In this document: positions 1 to 12,614 of the stretch, piece after piece | How the letters are laid out: each line of letters begins with the position of its first letter | Numbering within the stretch: position 1 is the first letter of the stretch | Origin: Paramecium octaurelia | Taxonomy: Eukaryota > Ciliophora > Oligohymenophorea > Peniculida > Parameciidae | Reading direction: 5' to 3' | Assembly: GCA_905182995.1 (NCBI GenBank) | Contig: CAJJDP010000128.1 | Span: 1-64,000, forward strand | DNA length: 64,000 nucleotides | The notes under the pieces: model-generated | Seen by the model: only the letters and a program-made list of their open reading frames with translations | Told to the model about the DNA's origin: nothing | The model's database searches: none | Position numbers and translations under genes: made by a program

Positions 1-2318
1 CGGCTTCTTTAGATTTTTTAATCTGGGAAAATATTTACCCAATCATCTATTCGAAATGTTTTTTTTGAATAACCATTACTTTTAAGTCACTCTTAATTAA
101 TATTTGATAATTGATGGCAGCAGAGCTAATAATATTGTATAATTATTCCTATTTAACAGAATAAAATCAAAATAGGAATTAAATATTAAGTTTTCATTTA
201 TCAATTTCTACTTATATAGTACTATTTGCTGATAAATGATTTAATTTATTATACTAATGTATTCTTAATTTTGAATTCACTAATGGTTCAAAAACAATAT
301 TCTAATTTCGTTTAAATGAAATTTTTATAGAAATTCAAGTTAAAAATATTATAAATATCTAGAATTAGGTATGTATAGAACTTACATCCATTTTCATAAA
401 GCTTTGATAAGCAATTGTTATAGATGAGAGCAACTCAACGTAAAATTTGAATTAATCCTGATATGATGAATTTATAATATATAAAAATGTATTATGATAA
501 AGTGACAACAGTTGGCTTTCAGTTTCCATTTCAGTTTTGAGTTTTTCTGAATTAAAGTTAAACAAATTAAATTTAAGCTGCAATTAGCAGTTTAATTTTG
601 CCAAGTTACAATAATGGCAAAGGGTAAATAACAATGAGAATTATAGATCTAAATCTGAAATGAAAGTTAACTGATTTTTAAATTTGAAAAACTTAGGATA
701 ACAGCCGATTATGTTGAAAAGTCAAGGAATTCCCTCAACATCTAATTTTAGAATAGGAAAGAATGTTAAATAACATATTTGGGATAAATTATTTAAACAG
801 TTTGAATTTGCTTTATCTAATTTGACATTCATACGAAAATTCTGCAAAACCTTTGATTTTTTCAAATAAAAATAATAACAATTTTAAACTACTTTCAATA
901 AAGAACATGATTACTTTAAACATTTTGTCTAAATTTGAAAATCAAAAAGTTTATTTTGATCATATTGCTTTATTACTAAAAAAGATGTCTTATTGTCTTA
1001 TTATTAAATATAATAATGCTAAAAAAATAGAGAAAAGAATAACTTAATCAAGACGGTGAGAAGTTGAATTGAAAAAGATATAATGCTGGTGTAGCATGAT
1101 TTCCTGATATTTTGAAGTATTATCTAATTTGATAATAATTCTAAATAAATAATCACTCTTTTACCTCAATAATTTCATTTAATTATAAACTTCAAATAAA
1201 GGGATTCTTGAATGAATAAAACACTGCGCGAATTAACTTCGTTTTCCATCTTTAAAATAAATTGAAGTTATCAGTACTGAAAGAGTGTTCATATTTAAAT
1301 GCCTACAGGCTTCATTAATTTAATAGACAAAGTAATATTATATGATGTAGAATATGAATTTATTAAATTAAATGATAAATGATCTATATAGAATTTACAT
1401 GTAACTAACAAATTAATCGATGTTCCTTTTGTTTTAATTAAATTATAATTTTTTTACAAAAGCCTGTTAGTTAAATTATTATTATGATAATTAATGAATA
1501 AATCCATCTACTTTTTAATAATTTATAAATCAGGAAACTCAAACATTATCTTATTAAATCCTGATGAAAATGCATCCAAACATGAAAGAATCACTTGGAC
1601 CGTATTTCTATACATCCTTTTAGATTAAATTAGGAAGCCATCCAGCTTAATTTTTCTAATCTTCTGATTGTTGATTATATTATATTAGGTATAAATATTT
1701 TTTTAAACCTTCCTTTTATTCATAAAATATAACTTTTCTGAATATTCTATACTTTTTTCCAATTAAAAAAATATCTTTTTCTTATAAAAGTAATATTTCG
1801 TACTCATCTTGCATATGGTTATTAGAAAAATTTTGATTTGCTATCTATTTTACTTTAATAAGGCTAAATATTTTTTATTGTAGAAGAGTATTAACTTGTG
1901 ATATATTTTTATAAGAATCGTATTTAATGTTTACCATCCCTTTTTTACTATTTACCTAATTCACTTAAATATTTGATTTTTATAATTAAAATTAAGCCTT
2001 ATTGCTTTTAATTATTAATCTACTCTCCATTTTTTGAATTCAAATTTAGGTTTTGCTTCATTTAGAATTCATATTCAAATTATTTTTATAGAAAAAGGAA
2101 TAACTTATTGGCTTTTTGAATGTTTCTCTCTTTATTTTAGGGTAGCAAAATACTGTCAAAAGCTTTTGATAAGGTATTCCATCTTGATTTATAATTATTA
2201 TATTTTATCAATCAATTGAATTTAGGTTCGGCGCTGTTTTCTTAAAAAACATATAATATTGATATTCAGAGGTTGCCCTTGTTCCCCATTAATTAAAATA
2301 GAGTAAATAGACTATTGA
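1..2318. other. AT-rich stretch, no gene recognised
   Basis: I see no open frame here with convincing protein character in the ciliate code, and no RNA gene or repeat. The short open frame near 853-1047 is low-complexity Asn/Lys/Ile sequence and is not supported as a gene. Confidence 0.5.
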
Positions 2319-2682
2319 ATGTCTGCTAACTTAAAAATAGGAAATTATAAGCGCATGTATTGTGCCAGAGCATTAGAAAATTTATATCAATTATCTGTAA
2401 GATTTTCAGATGAAAACAAAAATTATGTTAACTAGGATTATTATAAAGAGGATAACATGTAAGAAAAATTTGTCTTTGGTTTGTGATACTAATGAGATCA
2501 TGCAAAATACCAACTTAAGCATCGCTAGAATCCACTGTAAATACAGAAAAGGATATGGTTAGACAGCTTAAGAATATCTAACTTAAATTTTAAATGATAA
2601 ATCAACCAAATTTTTTTACGAGAAATGCTCTAAATATTATTATCTTTTCTAGTATTCAATAAATCATTTAACTTATGTTTGA
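2319..2682 (+). pseudogene. small broken gene, unknown function
   Basis: From ATG 2319 a 55-codon frame (start MSANLKIGNYKRMYC) reads with normal protein character and in-frame TAA/TAG as Gln, then meets TGA at 2484-2486. A second protein-like frame (starting DTNEIMQNTNLS) opens at 2485 and runs to TGA 2680-2682. The simplest reading is one coding sequence with a frame change near 2484, either a decayed gene or a sequence error. A tiny intron at the junction is not obvious. I do not recognise the family. What is inferred is only that it once coded for protein. Confidence 0.35.
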
Positions 2683-3029
2683 AATTTTAATTGCTTTTTT
2701 CATTAATATAATTTATGAATAACTCCTCATTTTTGGAAAAGCGTTTTCAAATCTTGCCCACTCTGTTAAGCAATTCCAGAAATCCTTATTTACACATTTT
2801 AATTGGAAAGATATCTCTATCATATTCTTAACTAAATTTTTAATATTAAAATTAACTCAGATTTTTCTCTAAAACCAGAAGTAATGAGGACCTTTGCTCA
2901 ACTGAAGTAAATTCTTCGCCTGCATAAATTCCTTTCTCCTTACGTTTTTGTTTTAATAAAGTCATTATAGCTATTAACCTCTGATTAATAATCAAAAAGT
3001 CAAAAAGGGCAGACTAAAAAATTTAATTA

Positions 3030-3290
3030 AAAAGATTTTGCTGATGATGTCAGATTTGAAGTGTCTTGAGGTACTGCCTCATGGCCTGTCCTGTTACCTG
3101 AGGGACTGAGATAAACCCAGAACAAACACGATGACATTAATAGACACAGCAAGAAAGGGAGAGGTGTGAGATTTAAATTAGGAGCCCCAAACAACCCGGT
3201 CGAGCCTAGCTGCTCGGAGGAGGATCTTGAATTGTAAGGCCAGACTTTCTCCTCGACTAAATTGCATTCAAACCAAGATTGTCAAAGTTA
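3030..3290. other. GC-rich island with several hairpins, possible structured RNA
   Basis: This stretch stands out by base composition from the very AT-rich surroundings. It holds short perfect stems: TGAGG/CCTCA (3067-3071 with 3077-3081), CGAGC/GCTCG (3201-3205 with 3212-3216) and GAGGAG/CTCCTC (3217-3222 with 3249-3254), the last two next to each other. I find no long open frame. This fits a non-coding RNA gene or a foreign fragment. I could not match it to tRNA, snRNA, SRP or RNase P RNA. The strand is undetermined. Confidence 0.35.
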
Positions 3291-4075
3291 GTAGGTAGAT
3301 TTTGAATAGAAATTGTTTTATGCTTGTTGATCAAATATATGACATCTAGATTTTTTTAAATTATCAAAATTTCTCCGTTTTATGAAATATATTCCTTAAA
3401 ATAATTGATAGTCATAGAACTCTTGTCGAGCATTCTGTTGTATAAATTTGTAAATGATCTTTGATTTTTGCTTACATAAATTCTACAAAAACACTTAATT
3501 TGTCGTAAAAGCACAAAATCGTTATCATACACATCATTAGTAGAATTAATAAGTTTTCAAATAATGTAGAATGAATATTACTAAATTAAATAAATACTTC
3601 GCTTAATATTACTAACTTTATTAATTAGAATTTATTGCTCATATCCATTTGAATTATATAATCTACATTATTATAATTAAGTTATAAATCAAATGATATA
3701 TAACAGTTATCTGATTTAAATGTATGATTTTCAAATTTCAAGAAATATTTTTTTAAATAACCTTTGGGGTGTAATTTTTTGCTCTTTTAATATTGCATTT
3801 CAAAATGCTAAAAATGAGATTTTATATTAGACTCTGTTTAGAGGGATAACAGAAAGGACAAGGATTTTTTCTTTATGACACTATTTAATGTTATTTATGG
3901 GGAAGTTTGGATAGAAAAAATTACATAAAAGGGTAATAGAAAGGAATAATAAACATTTGTACAAATATACACAAATAGAGTATATGTATATATATAATTG
4001 TTCTTTTGAAAATCAACTTAAAAAACAAATTTGAATTTGAATATCAAATAGTTAATATCCCAATATGATAATTCT
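3291..4075. other. intergenic, nothing recognised
   Basis: AT-rich sequence downstream of the TPR gene end at 4076. It includes a short TATA-rich run near 3980-4000. No coding or RNA feature is supported. Confidence 0.5.
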
Positions 4076-5870
4076 TCATAATTTTGACAGTTAGCTTTAA
4101 ATATAAACATTCTGACCCAATGCCAATTCCTATGCAACCAAATAAAAGTATTTAGCTTCTTATTTTCTTCGTAATTCAAATAATGAGTCAGCTAAAATTC
4201 AATAATAGAAGAATTTGCCTTTAAATTAAAATCTAAGAGCATTATGTTTTAGTTAGAGGGCTTTTTCAAAATTTGTAAGTGCATCCATAAATTTTTATAA
4301 TGAGTGTAGGATTAAACCTGAATAAAAAGATATTTACACCTTTATTTTCATATGCCTCAACATATTTAGGGTTAATAGATATAGTTACATCGTAACATTC
4401 AATTGCTTCTTGGTATTGTTTCAAGTTTTTTAATGCATTCCCTAATTATTAATATTTAACAACTAATTACCCTTGTTATACCATGCAATAAAATAATTAG
4501 GGTTAAAAGATATTACTTCATTGTAACATTTAATTGCTTCTTGATATTGATTCAAGTAATATAATGCAGACCCTAAATAAAATAGTTAGCAATAATACCC
4601 TTGTTATTCCAAGCTGTACCAAATTAAGGATTAATAGCTATTGCTTCATTGTAACATTAAATTGCATCCTGATATTATTTCATATTATATAATGCCAACC
4701 CTAAATATTAACATTTACAATTTATTACCCTTGTTATACCATGCAGCAGAATAATCAGGGTTAATATATATGGCTTCGTCGTAACTTGCAATGGCTTCTT
4801 CATATTGTTTCAGCTTCTCTAATGCCGACCCTAAATATTCATAGTTAACAATTAATTACCCAAGTTGTTCCATGCAGTATCATATTAAGGATTAATAGCT
4901 ATTGATTAATTGTAACATTTAACTGCTTCTTGATAGTTTTTCAAATTGAATAAACCCAACCCTAAAAATTAATATTTACAATTCATTACCCTTGTTATTC
5001 CATGCAGAAGAATAATTAGGATTAATAGCTATTGCCTCATTGTAACATTAAATTGCATCCTGATATTGTTTCAAATTATATAATGCCAACCCTGAATATT
5101 AACATTTACAATTTATTACCCTTGTTATTCCATACAGAAGACTAATTAGGATTAATAGCTATTGCTGAATTGTAACATTTAACTGCTTCTTGATAGTTTT
5201 TCAAATTGAATAAACCCAACCCTATATTAACATTTAACAATTTATAACCCTTTTTATGCCATACAGAAGACTAATTAGGGTTTATAGATATTGCTTCATT
5301 GTAACATTAAATTGCTTCATGATATTGTTTCAATTTATATAATGCCTAACCTAAATAATCATTTTAACAATTAATTACCTTTGTTAATCAATGCTTAATC
5401 AAATTTAGCATTTATAAGAATTGCTTCATTGTAACATCCAATTGCTTCTTGGTATTGTTTCAAACGGTTTAATGCAAATCCAAAATATTAATATAATCAG
5501 TTAATTACCCTTGCCGTTCCATGCTGACTCAATTTTTGAATTAATAGAAATAGCTTTGTCGTAACATGATATTGCTTCTTGATATTGATTCAAATCGAGT
5601 AATGTTTATCCTAATATTCAAACACACAATTAATTACCCTAGATATTCCATGTATCATATTATTGTTCTTTAGTATTAATATAAATTGGCTAAATCATCA
5701 AAATAATAATCATAATTGATTAAACATTTTTCATAATATTTATATCACAAATTTCTATATGAAAATAATGAATGCATTTTCCAAAAACTTGATTTTGGGT
5801 TTTGCCAAGCCTGCCATATAACTGTTTCTACAAGACGCCTTTAATAAGGTTGGATCATGAAAAAGATTAC
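4076..5870 (-). pseudogene. TPR-repeat protein gene, 5' part decayed
   Basis: The minus strand encodes about eleven 34-residue tetratricopeptide units of the type YNKGNAL..LKQYQEAIECY, a fold used as a protein-protein scaffold. Each unit is split by a 22-29 base intron at the same phase-1 position inside the Asn-Lys-Gly turn: 4318-4339, 4442-4470, 4573-4598, 4701-4728, 4831-4859, 4962-4989, 5092-5119, 5222-5248, 5351-5378, 5481-5508 and 5611-5637. A last intron, 4192-4218, begins with GC instead of GT. The C-terminus after it (ADSLFELRRKQEAK...QLSKL, stop 4076-4078) matches the end of the intact family member at 10729-12084. The 3' splice site of intron 5481-5508 reads TG instead of AG, and retaining that intron gives a TGA. 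Upstream of about 5640 TPR-like residues continue to about 5870 but in changing frames, with no start codon or zinc domain. It is therefore most likely a 5'-decayed copy. Confidence 0.8.
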
Positions 5871-7689
5871 AATTTTGATGAACTTCTCTATTTCGGAATC
5901 CTTATTTTAGAAAGAAATGGGGGATAAGAGGGAATGATAAGTTGTTTCTAAATTGTTAGATTACTTCAAAAATAATGAAATCATAAAACCTTTTTACTAC
6001 TGTAAAAATCAAGGATAAAAATACTTATGCTTAAGATTGTAACTATTAAAGAAAAAGATTAATACCAGAATTACAATTTAAACAAAAAAATCTAAAAACT
6101 ATTGAATACAAAGTTTTATATTTACACTTAACCCTATAATTAATTTACTGTGTCATAGAAATATGAAAGTATTATTTTTTAAAGTATATTTTTCTATTCA
6201 GATAAATTACTCACCAGATTGTTTTTTCTTTAAAATCGCCTTTGTCATAAAATAAATGTATCCTCTTTCTAAATAAATAAGAATAATATGATTTTGATAA
6301 AACTCTCATTATTAATGAAGATATAAAACAAATATTTACTTCAAAAATATTTAATCATTTTAAACATAAAAATATTAAATTTAAGGATTGATACATTAAA
6401 AAACTAGTTATAATACTAAATATCCCAGCTTTAGGATTTACTAATTTTAGAATTATTGTATAGTAAAATTAACAATCTCATCAAAAAATGAGATAAATTT
6501 TTACGATAGTCCAATAAACTTGTGACTAAAACTTTGAATATTATTTTAATATGGAAGGATGATTGTTTAATTTTTAATTAAAATCAACTATAATTCTATT
6601 AAACCTAGATAAAGTAATTTAGAAAATAGTTTATTTCAGGGAGGTGAATATTAGCGATTCATTTAATTAAAACAAAAAATATCTTTTAATGTAAAATGCA
6701 AAACATCATTTATACATCATAACATTTATTCGTAATTTAAAACTATCATTAACCAAAATTTGTAAAGAATGAGAAATCCTATGCTTCTTCCAATATATCA
6801 TTAATTAAATTATGTGGTGTAATTCTTAATGCTGCATTTCCAATTGAAAATCAATTGCATTGATATAATTTTGATTAATAATGGCGTTAATGTTTTCAAA
6901 AATTTTATCACAGAAAATATCTCAATTAGACATTAAATAATTAATCTTGTTATATTTTGTAAATTTGATTTTATAAATCAAATAAAAGGTATTATTTAAT
7001 ATTTTTATAATTATTATTCTTTGTTATAATAATTAACAATTGTATAATTGGAAATCTAATTGGATTTATCTTATTTATTTATTTAACTTCTAAAACTAGC
7101 TTTTTTAGATTTAAGTCTAACTAAATACAAAATAAAATCTATTTGATGTGTCCTTCAATTAACTTATGCTCATTTTGTCCTACTTAAATCATCAATCGTC
7201 TCCAGTCTCTGATAATGTTGTTATGATGGATGATTTCCATTCGCTCCAATCAATCGGGTAAATTTAAAATTTATTCTGGGAAATTTTTTATGTCAATTAG
7301 TTTATTATTTTTGATCAGAAATTGTGAGAAATAAAATCAAGAGATTGAGTCGCTGAGAATCAAATATAAAGTTAAATTTGATTGATGAAATTATATGATT
7401 ATATTGTAAAACTAAACAGATGATTTATTAATAAGTCGACTTTGATGTGAAATATGATAATAAAAATTATGATTTTAAATTATGCAGAAAGGCTTGTTTA
7501 CTTATATGAAAAGATGGTGAGAATAAATTCGCAATCATACATCTATAGTTATTGAGTTTGAATGTTTCTAAAGACATTAATTATTGAACGAATTTATTTT
7601 GTAAAAGTTGTATTGTAACAAAAATTTATTTGATTGCCTATTCACCAATTGTCTTTATTTATTATTTATTTTTTAAGCAAAGGAAAAAT
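5871..7689. other. AT-rich stretch, no gene recognised
   Basis: No convincing gene is seen. A short protein-like frame lies on the minus strand at about 7160-7260 (TRLIGANGNHPS...), too short to call. Confidence 0.45.
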
Positions 7690-7975
7690 AGGAAAGCCTT
7701 CTACATAATCAGGTTTTGCTTTACATCAATTAAAGCAATATTAGAAAGCATTACTTTTTTATGATAAGTCTCTTTCAATTTTGGTTTTTCCTTTGACATT
7801 AAAACTCAAAGGTATTATTCATGATTATTTTAAGCTGATTCACTAAATTTACTAATCTTAATCTTAACTATATTTGCATTAGGATTGAAATCTTAACTAA
7901 AAAGTTTTATTTGACTGCTTTGGAACAAGGATCAACTGAAACACAATATATAAAGAAATAATTATCACAATTATG
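7690..7975 (+). pseudogene. inverted fragment of the TPR gene tail
   Basis: This segment is close to the reverse complement of the 3' end of the intact TPR gene (about 10729-10985). It covers the last TPR unit (KSGFALHQLKQYQKALLFYD), the following 23-base intron, and the C-terminal tail including TALEQGSTETQY at base level. The tail is interrupted by unrelated sequence of about 30 bases after the intron, so the reading frame is lost. It lies in opposite orientation about 2.8 kb from its source, which makes it an old inverted partial duplication and not a gene. Confidence 0.75.
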
Positions 7976-8334
7976 AATAGTCATAAATATTAAATATTTT
8001 ATTTTAATTATTCAACATTTATATTTTTAATTGTAAATTTATCAAGCCTAAGATTATTATCAGCTTATTGTAAACATACAGACCAATGAATAATCCATCC
8101 AATCTACTTTATTGAAATTTACTTTATTTCACACTTTTTTTATGAAGTATTCAACTACTAGATTTTCATTATTGCAAAGTATTAAAAGAAGTTAAAATTT
8201 GTAACTAATTTAATAGATTATAAAAATTAATTTTTATATTTTTTTCAAATGAGGTTTAAATAAATAAATGATAACTCTATTTTCATGTAAGAGGCTATTC
8301 CTTTTTGAAAATAATCATTCTTAATAATCTTTAT

Positions 8335-9048
8335 ATGTTTTTATTAATTATAGAAGGTTCAGATGAAGTCTAAGTTGATAAGCTAATTTTTGGAAAACCA
8401 TATCATCTTTTCTTCCTAACTAAATAAAATTGGTTGAAAAATAAACAACACTAACCTTTACTGAGCTTGGTTTCATTCATTAGAGCTGAAATCTAATCGA
8501 TCCACTTACATAAGATTTTAAGATTGCCATATTTTGGCATCTCAAGAAAAAAAATTATCTTAAATTGCAAGATCTATGCTGTTTAATAATTGATTTACTC
8601 TAAAATGAATAGGTCTTTGAATAAATTGGCATAACCTTTAGAAAGATTAATTACAATTAAAATAACTATTTAGCTGTTTAAGCAAATCAATAATCAATAT
8701 AGAGTTCAAATTTATGATTCATTAGATATTTTGGAAGTCGTCTACTTAGTGCATTTATGATTTATCAAATAATAGGATGAATCATTTGATTAAATGACTA
8801 TAATAGATCTGATGCAAGGAATTTTTAGCATAAGTCTATTACTACGGCACTTCAAGATATCATGCTAACTAATTGAATAAATTTTGTTGGCTAATACAGA
8901 TAATAAAATTCTATCTTCTGCACCAAACGCTATTACTTCCCTTCAAAAATAAAATTTGTTTAAATTTAGTGATAAACAACAAATAAATCTTTATTTTCTT
9001 GTAGAATATTTATATTAGTGTTAAAGAAAGAGAAGAGAAGTTTATTGA
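8335..9048 (+). pseudogene. decayed coding sequence, unknown family
   Basis: A frame from ATG 8335 is open for 141 codons (start MFLLIIEGSDEVQVDKL), meets TGA at 8758-8760, then continues in the same frame with similar protein character to TGA 9046-9048 (including ANTDNKILSSAPNAIT). Another protein-like frame follows at about 9056-9250 (SWFLPDCLERGTC...). Together they suggest a broken gene of more than 250 codons. With only TGA as stop, open frames this long arise fairly often by chance in AT-rich DNA, so the case rests on residue character alone. No domain is recognised. Confidence 0.3.
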
Positions 9049-9330
9049 GAAAATCTTGGTTTCTTCCTGATTGCCTTGAAAGAGGAACATGCATATAAAA
9101 TTTGGTTTTGAATTTTTTAGTCAATCAATCTTGGAGAGATGTTATTTCAAAAAGTATGTACAGTGTGAACTATAAGCCTCCAAACTTTAGACTAATCAAG
9201 ATAACAGTCTCTTATGGGTAAAAGGAGCCAATATTGTATCAATCGATATGATAATGAATTTCTATTTGATAAACCTTTAAAAACAGAGCTAATCATGAAT
9301 AGAAAGAAATCTTCAGGTAAATTATAGTGA

Positions 9331-10728
9331 GATTAGTGTAAGGGCCGCGAGAATAGATATCTTAATCTATGAAGTGCCTGCAATTTAAGAATGAAACAGA
9401 CATATATGGGTATAAAAGAGGATCAGCTTATTTCTTGTCACATATTAATATTATTAGTAGCTCTTATGTAAAAGAGCAGAGAAGGTCAAAGTATAACTTG
9501 ATTTTAAGTCAGCTTGAAATATTTAACAGACTTAAGGTATAATTCACATCATGCCTCTCGAAATAATAAAGGGTATTTACTTTCATCGATATTAATATTG
9601 TGAATACCCATATACCATATTTATAGGATATTAAAATTAGAATAGTGAAAATGTTTTAAAAATTTCCAGCTTTCGAATTTCAATGTAATACTCACTTAGT
9701 CTACCCAATAAACATTCTCTTACTCTGCTTTCCTTCTTTATGGTTATTATTCAACAATAATTTAGGTAATTAGTTAATTTTTCCTAAAATAATATTTGAA
9801 TAACTCTTTGGAGGGTAAACACTCACAAAAATATTTTAAAAAGTCAACAAACAATTGTTTATTATCTATCAGCATTATAAAGATGTCAGAAAATAAACAT
9901 GTTAAATTCATTAATCATAATAAGAATAGGACTAATCATTCTTGGGAAACAAAGATAAAAACTTACTAAATATAAAGCATATATTAATGAAGAATTTAAT
10001 GAATATTAACAATTATGATTTTTTGAGGAGAGCTACTTTTTTAACGACAGTCATTTGGAAATTTAAAAGAATTTTCAAAGAAGTTAATAAAAAGACGAAA
10101 TTTTAACCAATAATTAATTCATTCACATAATCTGTTGATTTATTTTAACTTTTCAAAATAGTTCTGAAGTTACAACTAGGAAAATAATTATTTATTACAA
10201 ATTATTTATGTGATTTTATTAGTAACCATTCTAAATCCATAGAAATAGGCGATAATATTTTCCAGTGGCCAAAAAGTTTTATTAATATCAGGAAATTGAA
10301 CTTTAATCAACTTTAATTTAATGGAGACTTTAAAAAAGTCATTAGTTTATAATACTAATGAACTTTAGTATTAGAGTAAATAAGAACTAATAATAATGTT
10401 AGATTTCTCAAAATATGAATGATGTATATTTTGAATAACAACACTTTTGAATTAATGTTAAACTTTGAAAAATAATTGAATGATCTAAAAAATTGATATT
10501 GACCAATAAAATAATTCAAGGGGAACATAGTCTTTTGTAATCTAGTGACTATGTAGTTTGTTTTATTCTAATATTGTTTTTGAGTTTATGGAAGCATCCC
10601 TAAAGAAGATGAGATGGATCATTCATTATTTCTGTGTATTTATCGGGAAGTTGATAAACAAGTATAACTTACAACTAAAATAGATAAATATTTAATAATT
10701 GATGTGTAATGTATATTATTTATGATTA
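9331..10728. other. no gene recognised; short GC-richer patch at 9340-9375
   Basis: The patch around 9340-9375 is richer in G and C than its surroundings. Nearby are two short stems: ATAGAT/ATCTAT around 9352-9370 and GCTCTT/AAGAGC around 9462-9480. This is not enough to call an RNA gene. The rest is featureless AT-rich sequence up to the TPR gene end at 10729. Confidence 0.3.
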
Positions 10729-12084
10729 TCATAATTGTGATAATTATTTCTTTATGTATTGTGTTTCAGTTGATCCTTGTTCCAAAGCAGTCAAATAAAA
10801 CTTTTTAGCTTAAGATTTCAATCCTAATTCAAATAGTGAATCAGCTTAAAATAATAATGAATAATACCTTTGAGTTTTAATGTCAAAGGAGTAACTAAAA
10901 TTGATAGAGACTTATCATAAAAAAGTAATGCTTTCTAATATTGCTTTAATTGATGTAGAGCAAAACCTGATTTAAAAAGTAATTTACCTTTATTTGAAAA
11001 TAGATAACTGTTATTTGAATTTAAAGAAATGGCATTATCGTAACAAACAAGAGCTTCTTTATATTTATTTAAATTGCTTAATGCGGAACCTAAATAAATA
11101 TATTTGAAATTGGAATACCCTTATTGTTCCATATATTATCATCATTAGGATTTAAAGAAATAGCCTTATCGTAACACTCAATAGCTTCTTCATATTTATT
11201 TAAATTGCTTAATGCGAAACCTAAATATTTATATTTGAAATTGGAATACCCTTATTGTAACATGTATTATAATCATTAGGATTTAAAGAAATAGCCTTAT
11301 CGTAACACTCAATAGCATCTTCATATTAATTTAAACTATCTAATGCGAAACCTAAATATATAAACTAAAATATTACCTTTCCATAGATAAACTTCGTCAT
11401 CTTAATCGAATTGTTGAATTGAGTTATTCAATATCTTTATTGCTTCATTAAATTAACCATTAGTAGCTAGTTCTTATCCTATTTATTCTAAATTTAGTTT
11501 ACCTTTTTTAAATAACTCTTTTGCTTCTTTGATTTTTTAATTCTTTTGCTCTTCAATAGATATTTTTTTAACTTAACCAATATTTGATTTATCATTAATT
11601 TTTTATTAAATTGATACCATATTTTTGATTGTATTAAGAATTTGATTGAATTCTATTATTTGTTTTTCTATTAAAATAATTCAAATAAATTACAAATCTA
11701 AATTTCTTTTTCCTTTGAGTAAAATTGTTTGATTATTTTTATTTCAGACTTAAAAGTTAAATAATCTTTGTTTAAAAGCTTCTAGTTCATGTTCTCTAAT
11801 GTGTTAATTTCTTAATCCATCAATTTTTAAATCTATTCAAAACAATTCTTCATTTGAATGATTATTCCTTTGATTTAAGAATTAGATTATTTTTAGACTT
11901 ATATGAATTAGTTGATGTGTTAATTCATTGTGACAAATCTAATACAATCATTTTAATGATCTGAATGTGTCTAAGTCAAGCATAAATAACAATATTATGT
12001 TGCTTTCTTACAATTCTGATTTAAGCAAAATCCTATTATTTCTTCATTTTCATGATTTACATATCTACATTTAAAAATTTCCAT
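10729..12084 (-). CDS. TPR protein with N-terminal B-box-like zinc domain
   Basis: The frame starts at ATG 12082-12084 and ends at TGA 10729-10731, about 400 residues after removing six tiny introns (10845-10867, 10967-10987, 11090-11118, 11221-11249, 11352-11376, 11668-11693). Residues 1-47 hold Cys6, His11, Cys20, Cys25, Cys32, Cys35, His40, His43, spaced like a B-box zinc finger. Residues about 60-210 are Gln/Lys/Glu-rich and likely coiled coil. The C-terminal half holds about five TPR units (for example YDKAISLNPND), followed by a tail ending QLSQL. Removing intron 11668-11693 skips a TGA and joins two frames cleanly, which confirms the splicing. A scaffold role is inferred from the TPRs; partners are unknown. 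It looks intact. Confidence 0.85.
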
Positions 12085-12614
12085 TTTTATCTAAATTAAT
12101 AATTAATACAATTGATTTCATTTCATCCTTTATAAATTATAAAGTTCCATTTTTTAATAAATTATACAATATTTTCTTGAAAACATATCATTACAAATTT
12201 ACACCCTTTGTGTGAATCTCAAGATTATTTTCATTAAATTGTTGAACTTAGAATTAATAATACTAATTTCTTGATTTGTTCTATTTGTTTTTAAATAAAA
12301 ATATACACATTTAAATAAAAATTGAATTCCTTATCCAAAAATCAAAATACAACCTTTTACAATTAAAAAATTTACAGTCTTACAATATTTAATAACTAAT
12401 TAATACTAATAACAACAGATATTTTTTTCTAGAAGTTTCTAAAAAAGAATTTAAGTTAAAAGAAAAACTAGTCTTCAGATAAGGACCAATTCAGAAATAT
12501 GGGTATTTTAGTCCCACTCTGATTTATATATTAGTAGAGAAAAATACTTTAGGAAGAAATTACGCTTATAACATGGACGTCTAATGTATCGATCTTATTA
12601 TATCCATCGAACAA
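12085..12614. other. upstream region of the TPR gene, nothing else seen
   Basis: AT-rich sequence that would contain the promoter of the minus-strand TPR gene. No motif can be assigned. Confidence 0.4.

Noticed and set aside
853-1047. Standard-code open frame of 64 codons
   Set aside because: Low-complexity Asn/Lys/Ile sequence; the window uses a different code and such frames are expected by chance.
3190-3260. SRP RNA Alu-domain resemblance (AGCTGCTCGGAGG)
   Set aside because: A single short match; the other conserved SRP elements are missing.
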